64,000 nucleotides of DNA, from contig JAJEKV010000027.1 in NCBI GenBank assembly GCA_021234155.1, positions 5,144,623-5,208,622 on the forward strand, in the 5' to 3' direction. A program made the translations under genes and the position numbers. The stretch comes from Isoetes taiwanensis. Taxonomy: Eukaryota; Streptophyta; Lycopodiopsida; Isoetales; Isoetaceae. Under the pieces are notes generated by a model. That model did no database searches. It saw only the letters and a program-made list of their open reading frames with translations, and was not told where the DNA came from. This document shows positions 1-11,400 of this stretch, one piece after another. Within the stretch, counting starts at the first letter, position 1. Each line of letters begins with the position of its first letter.

Positions 1-1154
1 ACAATAGTGGATCTGGATTTTTGGGTTGCCCCTATGGGGGCAAACCCTCGTTTATGTGGGTATGTGGGCATATTCAAGTATATGCTGGCATATACCTGGC
101 ATATGTTGATGACTGCTAAAAACTGGCTGCTGCTTGTAAATGGTCGGTCATCCAGCCCCATTATCAGCCTGCTACACAAACGCTATCCGCCGGACTTGGC
201 TATGGCTTCTGCACCTCGGATTCTTGCTTGGAAATCCGGCATTGTTTCCGCTTCATTCAAGACTGCCTTCTCTGTGTACAGCGCCGGAGTTATTGTAACC
301 CTTGTTGTTGTTCTTCTGGATTGGGGTTTTTTCTTACGGCATTCTCACAAATGGTCCACTCCTTCCGATCATTCTTCCTTAAAAGGTAATGCTCATCCTG
401 CTTTTGCCAGAAATCCGGCCTCTATCAGTTAGCCACATCTCTCAATTAGAGATTGCATCTGATGCCATGCGTGGAATACGCAGAATCTGATCTAATGCTC
501 TGTTACAAGTATGAATGTTAGAAGATCTGTGCTTCATTTGCAATATATAATAACTACAGTGCTTCTGACTTGTTCGAATGACCGTGCTTCACTTATTTCC
601 ATCACTTATTTCCAGTAGATTGTCGGATGGCAGAGTTATGGTGCTCCAGCAAGCGCCCACTTCGTGTGCCCCTTCGTATTTTGCCTCGCCCCTAGTTAGG
701 CAAATGAATAAGGTGTAGGAATCCAGAAGATAGTGGTGCCGTATAGAAATCCGGCAAGCATGGGCTCTGTGAAGAAGAAACTGGATCCATGTGCAGGCTC
801 TAGGTTTTGATCGAATATTTGGTTCGGTCTTAAAACAGGTTGTCTTTGCTTGAATTTGCAAATTGCTACATCGAAAGAAGAGAAAGATTCATCTGTTGTG
901 TATTCTTTGGAGTTACAGCGGATACCACATCAGTTGTGAGTCTACAAATTCTTTCTTGAAGCAGTGAAGACCCAAAGATGGCTCGTGGGTTGATTGCTTG
1001 AGGGTTTATCTCACAGAAGGAGTTGAGTTGCTAATTCAGGTTGTGAGTATTCCTCGTGGTCTAGGCATGCTATGCTGATGCACTGTCATGGTTTTGATCA
1101 CATCATTTTCTGCATATTCATCTTCGTCTTTCACCTTGCACACATAGAGTTCTT
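1..1154. other. No recognised gene
   Basis: AT-rich plant intergenic sequence. Open frames here are short, lack recognisable domains and show no convincing splice structure. I see no tRNA, rRNA or terminal-repeat element. Confidence 0.5.
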
Positions 1155-1850
1155 TTGAGGTATTGCTTAGTTTTAAAAAATGCTCTGAATTCTAGATATG
1201 TGAAGCAGGGACGTGTCGTGGAGGCTTTGAAATTGCTACATCAAATGAAAATGGAAAGTATGACATCTGATACCATTATCTTTATCAACGTCCTTCCTTC
1301 TGTAGGAAATATGCATTTAGCAGAGAGTAAATTCATTCACTTGCTTAATCTTTACATTAACTATTAGTATAGTATCTGTTAGAATGTGCAAAACAGTTGT
1401 AAGGCCTTGGACTTCCATTGTATGTGTTCAAAATGGAGATTATGTTGCTTTTATTAGTGTTCTTGAAGCATATCCTGCTCGTAGATACTAATAATGTGAG
1501 GAGATAGGTTTCATATAGGCTTACACAACTAGAATACCATTTACAGCAGATTGTGAAAATGACCATATCTAGTAGACAGTATCTCTGTTTTCCTTGAAAC
1601 AATAGGCATTACAAAGCTTAATCAAATGCCTAACAGTATTACTAGATGGACCTTTTTCAAATTTGTAGTCTAAATATGTCTAAATGAGACAAATAGTTTG
1701 TTTGTTCTGAATTTACAGCGCCATTGGGGAATGATCAGATCTAATAGATAGTATCTCTGCTTGCATTGAAACACTCGGGCATGGGAAAGGTTAATCAAAT
1801 GCCTAGAAGTATTACTAGGTGGGTATTTTCCAAATTCCCAGTCTAAATAG
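1155..1850 (+). pseudogene. PPR-protein-like relic
   Basis: A 70-codon frame at 1155-1367 reads like a pentatricopeptide repeat, with the pattern GRVVEALKLLHQM followed by SDTIIFINVLPSVGN. Pentatricopeptide proteins bind organellar RNA. Downstream, two diverged copies of about 118 bp (roughly 1557-1676 and 1732-1850) each begin with a stretch translating like DSISxxxET, which resembles another PPR helix start, but the frames are broken. No start codon, transit peptide or long repeat run is present, so this is at most a decayed fragment. The alternative is chance similarity of a short frame. Identification is by eye from the repeat pattern only. Confidence 0.3.
1557..1850. repeat. Diverged direct repeat, two copies of about 118 bp
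   Basis: The copies share the blocks cagtatctctg, taatcaaatgcct and agtattacta at the same spacing, offset by about 175 bp. They may be duplicated pieces of the PPR-like relic. Confidence 0.5.
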
Positions 1851-2243
1851 CTCAATAGATCAAGGCAGTGTTCAATAAATCAAGGCAGGAACCAAAATCA
1901 TATGGAATTCACTTTTTTGTGCTTCTGCTAGGATATAGAAATGGACTTTCGTCATCATTACATTTCTCATGATATGTTCATAAGAATTCTTGGGAGTAGA
2001 GAGAATATATGCTTGGCATCATGCTGCATTAGTCTATCAGGACTTTCAAAAACTGGAAATAAAATTATAGGTTGTCTCTACAGAATTATAGATTATCTCT
2101 ATGGCACAGAATGCTCAGCTTCAAGGTTCATGACGGATTACATATTGAAATTTCCGTACACATTTGGAAGCAGCATACCTTTATGCATTTACTATAGATA
2201 GCTATGGCAGGAGGTGAGCACCTGAAAGGAGGTGTCCTATGGT

Positions 2244-2285
2244 ATGGACTAATATTTTCTAGTCATGGACTAATATTTTCTAGTC
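2244..2285. repeat. 21-bp tandem duplication
   Basis: Two perfect adjacent copies of a 21-bp unit that starts atggactaat and ends tctagtc. No coding context. Confidence 0.85.
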
Positions 2286-2532
2286 GGCAAATTTATTTAT
2301 TGCATGCAATGAGCTTGATAGGTTTTAGCTATGTCTATACTGCCAAAGTAACAAGAATAAATCTTTGGCAGCACATTTTTACTCTATAAAAGTTTACATA
2401 AGCTCAATATAACATTGTAGGTTGTCTCATAACGGATAATTTTTATGAAGGATTCTCATTTTGATTGTCTTATTGTTGCAATCCAAGCCAATAGTGGAAA
2501 AGAACTTAAGCACTTACCACATTAACGAGTAG

Positions 2533-2667
2533 GAGGTCAATTGAAGGAGGTCCATTCATTGATTGACATGATGTTTTACTCTATTTTTTGTGGTTGATTG
2601 AGGTCAATTGAAGGAGGTCCATTCATCGATTGACATGATGTTTTACTCTATTCTTTGTGGTTGATTG
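2533..2667. repeat. 67-bp tandem duplication
   Basis: Two adjacent copies of a 67-bp unit starting gaggtcaattgaaggagg, differing at about two positions. The near identity suggests a recent duplication. Confidence 0.85.
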
Positions 2668-2813
2668 ATTTTCTGTGAGGCTATTGACTAACTTATATGG
2701 TTGGGCTTTTTTGCCTTTCTATCAGTAGTGATCTAGTTTGAGCATTTTGGATAACTGATGTAAATAACCTTCTTATGTTGATTGCGTCGTTTTGTATGCT
2801 TCTAGTGTATGGT

Positions 2814-2883
2814 CATGCTTGAGAAACAGAAAAGTTATGGCCCTACTATCATGCTTGAGAAACAAAAAAGTTATGGCCCTACT
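2814..2883. repeat. 35-bp tandem duplication
   Basis: Two adjacent 35-bp copies starting tcatgcttgagaaaca, with one mismatch. This is the third short tandem duplication within 650 bp. Confidence 0.85.
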
Positions 2884-3814
2884 ATTAATCTGCTGTAAAA
2901 TTAGAGCAACAAATGCATTTTGCCATATCTCGACTACTTAAACCCGGAATCTGAAAAACGCGTGTCTAGCATTAGGTTTACTATTAACTCAAATGTTCGA
3001 CTACGTCTATGGATGGAAATAATGATATAATCTATATGATCTCTATATTTGCTCTTTCTTTTTTAATTATGCAAAAACATAACTAACTTCATGTATGCAG
3101 GATCAATAGCTTATGTTGAACTATTGATTATCTTGGGACATTGCCAAACGGGAGGGATAGGAGTATTTGCTATTCAACAACCCATTAGCCATATTTTCTC
3201 TTATAATTAGATAACGAGATAGTACTGTTCACCAAATACAACTACTATTCACTTAGGATTAATCAATCCTTTCTAATGCCATAAAATAGTCTTAGTCAAT
3301 TTCATGATGTGACATTGGAGAGTACACTTTAAATACTGGAATGGACAATATTTGTCTAATATTTAACTCTGTTGTTTATAATCTATTGTATGGAACAACA
3401 CCATGCTACTAATGCTTATGGTACCAAGTATTCTATTGTCAAGTAGCAATTTGAATGAATTGTCAAAACATGACTTTGAACTACGATTTAAGACACTCCA
3501 CCCTCCGGCCATGGAGGGCAACCCTCTGTGCGCAGTACCTTGTTAGTTCTTTAACTTAAATTAATGAACGTACAATGAGCATCATTCACTATGTCTAAAG
3601 TGTGTTAAATTCATATGTTATTGTCATTATATATCGTTATTATTTTGTAAGAGTTTAAAGACTGGAGCAGAAGAAAAGAGCTTAGTAGAACACACTATGT
3701 TTTTGAAAACCATCTTAGAATTTCACGTGTTAGAGGTTCTTAAATACTTAGCTGGGACCAATCCCTTAGGATGTCTCATCCTTCTCTTGAACATCATTTA
3801 CACATTCTTAACTT
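2884..3814. other. No gene seen
   Basis: AT-rich sequence without a supported reading frame. It may be the interior of the Helitron whose 3' end lies at 3844, but no TC-type 5' terminus could be paired with that end. Confidence 0.4.
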
Positions 3815-3844
3815 ATGCCCAGCAACGCTGGGCATCGTTACTAG
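3815..3844 (+). mobile_element. Helitron 3' terminus (isolated)
   Basis: A perfect 9-bp stem (ATGCCCAGC at 3815-3823, GCTGGGCAT at 3827-3835) with a 3-base loop AAC is followed by CGTTA and then CTAG at 3841-3844, with T as the next base. A GC-rich hairpin a few bases before CTRR, inserted between A and T, is the diagnostic Helitron 3' end. The same layout ends the large array at 48783. The body and 5' end of this element were not identified. Confidence 0.75.
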
Positions 3845-5845
3845 TAAATTTATAATGCATAAATTTCTTGTGCTGAATTTTATAATAAAAAAAATTTAAA
3901 ATGTTGAAAAGCTTTCTGGTGCCCAATTTTCAAGAATTTTGTATTCTGGTAATTCTCAACACAAGAAAGCAATGGAAAGAGGGAAGAAGTTAAAAATAGT
4001 ATTAAGAATATTAACCAAACATTGGAAAAAGATTACCGGAAGGAGGATCAGGTTAAATAAAGCTCTTGAGAGAACGGCAAGTAATTCGATGATAAAGAAC
4101 ATTGCAACTATTATGTGGCAAACATATCTTTCTTAGATATAAAATTATTGGGCCAACTTTTCGGTTCCAAAATAAGCAAAACTAGCAAAAAGGCACGCCA
4201 GAGGCCACAGAAAAGGAAAGGTAATTGGATAGGAAAAATAATTGAATTATGTTTGTATTAGGGCAAAATTGTATTGAAATTTATTATCCATGGAAATAGC
4301 ACATGTTGTTTGGATAGTTTAGATGATGCCCCTCCGTTTAAGGTACCAATATTTATTAGTTTTGGAAGGGCAGCATATAAGGTTGTTGTAGCCGTTTTTG
4401 TTGTGTTGTAAATGTTTATGCTTGTGCTCATTTGACATTTGCTGTCATTTTGAGATTTGGTTTTGATTTGTGTTGGTTGTACGTAGTTGATAAGTTTGTT
4501 GTTTGTCTTACGTATTTCTTGTTCTTATTGCACGTTACGCAATATATCTTTATCGTAGGTTTTATTTTACCTGCGGCATTGTTAGTTGTGTTAGAGTTGT
4601 TTTGTGATGTAGATGTTTTTGTTTTTTCCTTTTTTCTTTAGTTTTAGCTTAGGTGTGTGTTTATAATAATTAAAATAGCCTTCAAGATTGGGATCAAAAT
4701 TGTAATGTATTATGTTGAACGATTTAAGCATTTTTGAATAGTTCAGCATATGAGAAATATGAAAGTGAAGTTGGTAAGGCTATTAACTATCATTGCATGG
4801 TGCATTTGGAAAGAAATCAATGTTTCCAACCAATTCTAAGGCAAGCTTATCATCAAAAGCATATGTCACCTTTTCGATGGTCATTGGATTGCTTGTTTTG
4901 TGATCGTGGTTGGATAATTTCTTTAGCATTGTCATCATTTGTTGTCCCGACTGCTTGTTTAGAGATAGACATTCATCTATGGTCAAGTTGTAACCGAATT
5001 GCAATATGGAAGTTTGGTAGGTGGTGATGCCCTCTGAGATGGTTGCAAAGTGTTGCATTCCTTGTTTTTTTATCATGCTGTCGTAGGGCCTCGACATTCT
5101 TTTTCCTTAGGATGTGTTTGACAAATCCTGTAAAAAGTATTCTCAGTTGATACGTGTATTCATTGTGGTTTGCTAGTGTTTTTTTTTTTTATAGGTTTAC
5201 CTTCAACTAGTTCTTCCTTGTTTTCTTGCTTGAAAGCCTTCAGTTGATCAAGCAGACTGTGTAATCAAGCTTAGGCTTCACAAAAAGAGATACATATCTG
5301 TAAGAATGGTTGCAAGTGGATGTTTGCGAGCCATCAGAAATGGAACATATACTCTAGGTGTCTTGGTTGAGAAATGGAGCATACACTCTAGATGTCTTTG
5401 TTCAAAATGCTACTGGAGAACTGTTTTGCCACTGGTCTTCAACTGCGCATTCTTGAAGACCTAACTTTGTCAAATTTCCGCAACGAATCAAATCAACCCT
5501 GTTTAAGATAACCTTGGACCTTTTAAATCAAAGCAGAAGATTAGCAATTGAGAGCTTTTACATAAGCAATTCGTATTTTAAAGCTGATCCGAAAGTAGCA
5601 GCCTTTAAATTTATCAGGAAAGGAAACAACGATGCAAGCAAAAAAAAGGAAACATCATTTCCCATACCATTCTCTCAAATAGAATGGGCTGCCTAAATTC
5701 CAATGATCTGGAGCATTATTACGGACCACAGTTCCTAAGCTTACCATAAACTTTCACTACAAAAGTACCAGGTCTGAGAACGCTGCTGAAGTCCCTGATA
5801 GAATGTTTGGTCGAATCAAAATGGGACCTTCTAAATGCAAAAGGC

Positions 5846-5876
<31 letters not shown>

Positions 5877-6769
5877 ATTCTAGAAAATACTCTGAAGATC
5901 CGGCCCTCCAACAGCATGCAAATATAAGAAGAGAAACGGAAGTAAGAGAAAAGAGGAGGCTTACACCAGAATGGACAAAATCATGAAAAATAAAAATAAT
6001 CATCGTGTATGAAAGTACATCGATCGACAGGGAGTGTACCCAAATGCTAGCACCCAAGAGGACCATATGGGAAATTCCTATGCCACAAATCTAACTTGGA
6101 TGCCAGATGATGGAAAGTTCAACTTATGCTCAAAAACATCCTACCTATAAAAACACACAAATACACATTGAGAACATGCCATTTAAGGAAACTTAAGGAG
6201 GTCTAGATTTGGCGGGTTTTCTGCTCTATGTTTTGTTAAGGGATTAACTACTTCATCAATTCAAAAGAATTAAGTAGACTAGTGCTGTGACCCTGCATTG
6301 AAAGGCTGCACATTTTCAAAGATGCTTCCATCTCAGCAAGAAAGTCACCTGCCTATAATGCAAAAATGGAATGATTGAGAAAATAATTGAGTCTTTAAGT
6401 TAAGAAGAAAAAAAGAAAAACAAGGAAGAAGAAACCTTTTTTCGGCTAGGTCACAGATGTCTTTTATTGGATGTTGCGACAGGGAATCATCTGTGATGCT
6501 TGTCTAATTGATCATATATTAGATGCCATGTTAGGAGCATAACTGAAGTTTATGCCTGCTATAGTCGCAAAGATTTCTTTTCTAATCCCACAGGTTGTTC
6601 CTGAATAATGATATTATATCTCACCTTGCGTAGGACAATCCCTGGATTCCTAATCGATGGCATCAATGCATCCCGTTGAGAGTCTGCGTATCGTGAATCT
6701 TGAGCTAGTTCCAAGATCGTGCGGCTCTATGGAGTAATATGGTTCTTAAATAGAATGCTTCTCCGAACT
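3845..6769. other. No recognised gene
   Basis: Intergenic. A frame on the minus strand at 4783-5097 (104 codons) and one on the plus strand at 3939-4136 carry no recognisable domain. A run of 28 A lies at 5846-5873. Confidence 0.45.
5846..5873 (+). repeat. Poly-A tract
   Basis: 28 consecutive A. It could be the tail of a retroposed sequence, but no body or target duplication was recognised. Confidence 0.9.
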
Positions 6770-7156
6770 TTAGAAGTAATAGTCGTATTTTACGAATGAG
6801 TTTGCCTCTGGATCTTCTATGACAATGTTTCTTGTGACACCTAGGGATTCTTGCTCAAGTTGAACAATTGGTTTGAGGATAACACTTGATTTATAAACTG
6901 TGAATGTGTATTGTTCATTGTATTGGATGTAGGTCAGAGTAACAAATTCATGGGCAAGTGGCCATAGGAAGTATCTATCTAATGCAGATATTCCAATGGG
7001 TGTGGTAGAAGTTCTTCCAAATTGATTCAGCTGGTGATGATGTTTTATGCCAATGCACCACTCTGATATATCTGTTGATAATGCGCATTCTGAAGCTATC
7101 TCTCTATCTATTTTTTGGTTTTCCGGGTTTTTTCTTTCTCCAAGTTCGATCATCAT
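6770..7156 (-). CDS. Unidentified 128-codon open frame
   Basis: A minus-strand frame from a true ATG (MMIELGERKN) to a stop, 128 codons. It has a mixed amino-acid composition that includes the segment LDRYFLWPLAHEFVTLTYI. I do not recognise it. Composition is more protein-like than in neighbouring frames, and it could be one exon of a longer gene or a decayed transposon fragment. No signal peptide, obvious membrane span or splice partner was found. Confidence 0.2.
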   Translation of the reverse strand: MMIELGERKNPENQKIDREIASECALSTDISEWCIGIKHHHQLNQFGRTSTTPIGISALDRYFLWPLAHEFVTLTYIQYNEQYTFTVYKSSVILKPIVQLEQESLGVTRNIVIEDPEANSFVKYDYYF

Positions 7157-8404
7157 TCTTGCCGTGATTATATCTATATACCATCAAATTCTGATTCTTG
7201 ATGTTGATAATACTTTTCGAGGATATGAGCAAGATACTGGACAGTAATACTTCATTTGCTTTTTGTTTTTTATTAATGAGGGTAAGATTTCTTTATATCA
7301 AAGCTCTTTTGAGTGGTCCCAATGATTAGATTTATGTATTAGCTCTACCTGAACAGTGATGATAAGTTTGGATCGACTATATGAGGGACATATAAAATCG
7401 CAATTGGCTTGGTCTTATGATTATTACATGCGTTCTTCACATGATTCAAAGTGATTAGACGTGAAACCTTTCTCCAAATGAAGGCCAAAGATATGCTGGT
7501 TTATTGTGGGGGTGCATTTTTCTGTGTGTACAGATGGTCCAGTGTTGATTTTTTTGGGATTGGTAGTTAGATACCGCCCAAATCCGTGCCTATTTTTTAT
7601 GTTGCAGTTACGTTTTGGGTTTTAATCTGTAAGTAGGTCTTTACATTGTTTGGTTCTTGCTTTCTATCGTCAATAACATCATGCTATCTTCAAACCAGTG
7701 TTGGGCAAATATTTTGCACCCTATGGAAAATTTCTTGCTCCTCAGGTTAATTGGATTTTTAAAACTTTAATCAGCTACTTCCTATTGCTAAATGAGTCAA
7801 TCGGAATATCTTTAAATATTATCACAGGCAAATGCTCTGTTTTTCTGTTTTTTTTGCCACGGACATTTGGACAGGGTCTACAATAGGGTCTTCACATGTA
7901 TTCTAGAATAGGGTTGCTTTGATTTTTACTTTTATTCCGACGCTATCCATTGTACCAGAGTATCGTTTGGCTATTGTATTTACTCTTGCAAGTCTGTGGA
8001 TCAAAGGGCAGAGAGGAAGTTTGTTGAAGGAGGCTGTGAAGATCAAAGGGAACCAAGGAAGCTTGTGTGAATCACTTCGTTGCAGATCCAGGATGCAGCC
8101 CACCAAAAACTCAAATCACCCAACTATCAAACCGTCCTAGATAAAACAAAGAATGGGCCATAATGGAAACCTTGTAACTTAAAGGAAAAATCAGAGAATG
8201 AAGCACCAATACCCAGAAGCAAATAGGCTAACGCAAATGCCCAAATCAGAGAAATCTAAGAACAAAAAGATATAGAGATGAATACCCTTTCTTTGATTTC
8301 AGTAGTTCAAAGTGGAAACAGAATACTGGACTTATCATGCATAGCTGCGGTGGTAACAGATAGTCGAAATCTTCAGCAGACCCTAGTTTTCTTCACATAA
8401 AAAA
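7157..8404. other. No gene seen; left flank of Helitron array
   Basis: AT-rich sequence without a supported gene. Similarity to the Helitron units starts abruptly at 8405, in the middle of the Rep gene, so this junction is a truncation and not an element end. Confidence 0.5.
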
Positions 8405-11400
8405 CTCATAACAAACTTAATGTGTAACCCCTCTTATGTGACACCGCAAGGTGAGAGCAATAGTCAAAAGAGGAGACGACTCGCTCGCATAAGGAAGGCA
8501 AAGCATATGGCTGTGAGGTTGGATTACAATACTCCTATTGGTCCTAGGGAACGTGCTACTGGTCGAAGCGGTTTCAATAAGATAGCATGGACGTGGAACT
8601 TACCTCCTCTGCATGATCTTGTTAACATGGATTATAGATGTTTGTATTGTGGGGCTATGCAGTGGACGGCAGAACTCACAGTTAAAAAGAAGTGCAGGGC
8701 ATGTGCTAATGGAAATGTGCAGCTGCCACTGATTCTAGAACCACCACAGGCATTGTTTGACCTATATACGAGAGCAGATAGTTTGGGTGATCACTTTCAC
8801 ACAAACATTAGAAAGTACAATAATATTTTTTCGTTTGCCTCAGTGGGTGTGAAAATTGATGAGGCGTTGGCAAATGCTATTGGTGGAGCTTACACTTTTA
8901 GGGTCAATGGCCGTATGTATCATAAGATGGAAACATTATTGCCACCGCAAGGGCATCAAGATCATGCAAAATTTGCACAGATATACATCATGGGTGGCGA
9001 GGACATGCAAGTTGAATGCAGGATGTCCATTTTTGATGGATTGAGGCAAGAAATAGTGGTGCAGTTGCAGGTCCTTATGACAGAGTACAATCCATTTGTT
9101 AGCATATTCTTGAGCGCGGCACAGATTATGCGTGTCCATCCAACCATGGATATCAGTTTGCGTATACCTTCTTGCAATGTGCAAAATCCTGTGAGGAGGC
9201 AATATAATGCTCCAACTGTAAATGAGGTGGCTGTCTTAATGTCTGTCGATGATAAGCCCAAAGATGGTCAGAGGGACATTATTATACACTCTAAGGATGG
9301 TGGCGTGAGGTTTATAGATGCATATCACTCAGCGTATGATCCATTGCACTTTGTGCTACTTCTTCCCTATGGTACTGTAACGAACCTAGTGGCTTACCTT
9401 GTTGTGCAGATCATCTAAAGGCCTTGTTGGTATATGTCCATGGGTCATGCTAGTGGTAGTATTTATTAAAGTATAAAAATATAGTAGCTAAGGTTATTTA
9501 AAAACCTTAATTTATGAAATCCAAATGGGTGAGCACCATAAAAATAGGGGAAATAAAATCGTGGCTGTGTTGAGAGGCCAATCAGGTTAAGTAAGGCCCG
9601 ATCTTGCCGAATTCGACTTGTAGCATGCTGGATTTACACCTGGCAAGATCTTCTGACAGCAAATAGCTTGCCATGTGCTGGTCATAAAGGTATATAAGAG
9701 GACAGAGGGGCTGGCCGAATTGGAGAAGGAAGTGGAGAAAACAAGAGAACCAGAAGCTGGATGCAAAAGAGGCGCAGACCGATTTTGGAGCAGAGGCATA
9801 TCTTAAAAACTAAGGTGGGGATTTGATGCATATTTGGGGATTGCTTGTGTGCATCTCATGGATTTCAGAAAGAAGATTTCAATTGCTATATTAGCTGGCT
9901 ATTGTGTTCATCCCTGTAATTACTTGCAGAGGCCGAACCCAATTCTGATGCCTTTGAAACACCCGGCCCTCATGGTATAATCTGATTACGATTATGTGAT
10001 CCTCTCCGGCATGGGCTGCTACACCCGATTCTTGCTTTGAACTCTGCCTTTTCCAAAATTGTCTGTGGTAGAACTTAGTCTTGTTGAAGAATAGCAAAAT
10101 CATGATTGGGCCAAGCCCTGGAACCCAGCACCTCCGATTTGTGAAAAGCGTGGCCTATTGCTGCTTTAAGCCGAGCTTTCTGCTTTGTTCCTCCAGATAG
10201 AATACAAGATATAGGGGTTTGCCCATCCAATCTTATGGGAAAGCCTGTGTTATAGCTTCGGATGCACGCCAGGGCAGGGAATCGAAAACCAGAAGCACCT
10301 GTTGTTGGCCGCCGTAGTCTGTTACAGTGTTATTTATTTAGAGGGGGATACCAGGGTCTGGTATTCCCATATATTTATATTAAAGTATTAACTTAAGGTT
10401 TTGACCATTTGAATATTGCTTCCTAGTTCTAAGTTATAGAGGCCTTTGCTTGAAATCATGTTATATGGAACCATAGAAACCGAGATAGTGCCAGGGTTGT
10501 GGTAGTGTGCTAAGGGAATCTTTTATGAACTCGGCCTAAGAATAGATTTGTTTACGCTTGAACTTGTGAGGATCCAAGAAGTTAAGTTGAATTATATTAC
10601 CTAATAATGTTGAACGCCACTTCTCCTAGGGGAAGAAGGGCCTGAGGGAATTTATGGAAGCTCCTGGGCATAGTGCAGCCATGGGACCTTATAAGCTTAG
10701 TCGAAAGCATGTGTCTAGCAAAGTAAACAAGTTGAGCTAACGAATGGAATAAACCATAATAAGATATGTTGATATATTCTAAACTATTGAACATGGCTTA
10801 GGGTTATAGTTAGGTGGTTGCCCTAACTATAATGGCATGCCTTGGGTTAGTATAATGGCTCGTTGTGTAGGTATCTCCATGCCATTGTTGATAACCTATC
10901 TATCTGTCTTGACCTGTATGCTGGCCATTGTGGCATGTGTTTATTTGTGCGCCTAGATAGCTAGTATATGCATTGAGGATGAAGACTCTTATGAACCTTT
11001 TTAAGATATTACCTGAAAGTTATGGCTGCTTATATGTTAAGGGAGTTCCTGTTCTTGCTTTGAGATGTGCAATGATGTGTTGTCACTTGGATATGAAATA
11101 TCTTGGTATGAACCTTATTGTGTTGCATTGCTCTATGGTTGTTCTTGGAAGTAAGATGCATGAGGATTCTATGATATCTCGTATTGGATCAAGTTATTGG
11201 TGATATTCTATCTTGTAAAGTCATGATGGATGATGTTGCATCTTGCATTGCAAACGGACCATCTTCGGAGGGGTGGAATGGCCGTGAGACTCCGCATCTG
11301 TTCTAGATGGCTAGACGGATGGCATGTTGCATTTGCGGCCCACCTTCGGAGGGGTGGGGTGGCCGTGTAGACTCCGCATTCGGCCTGATGGCCTGTTGGA

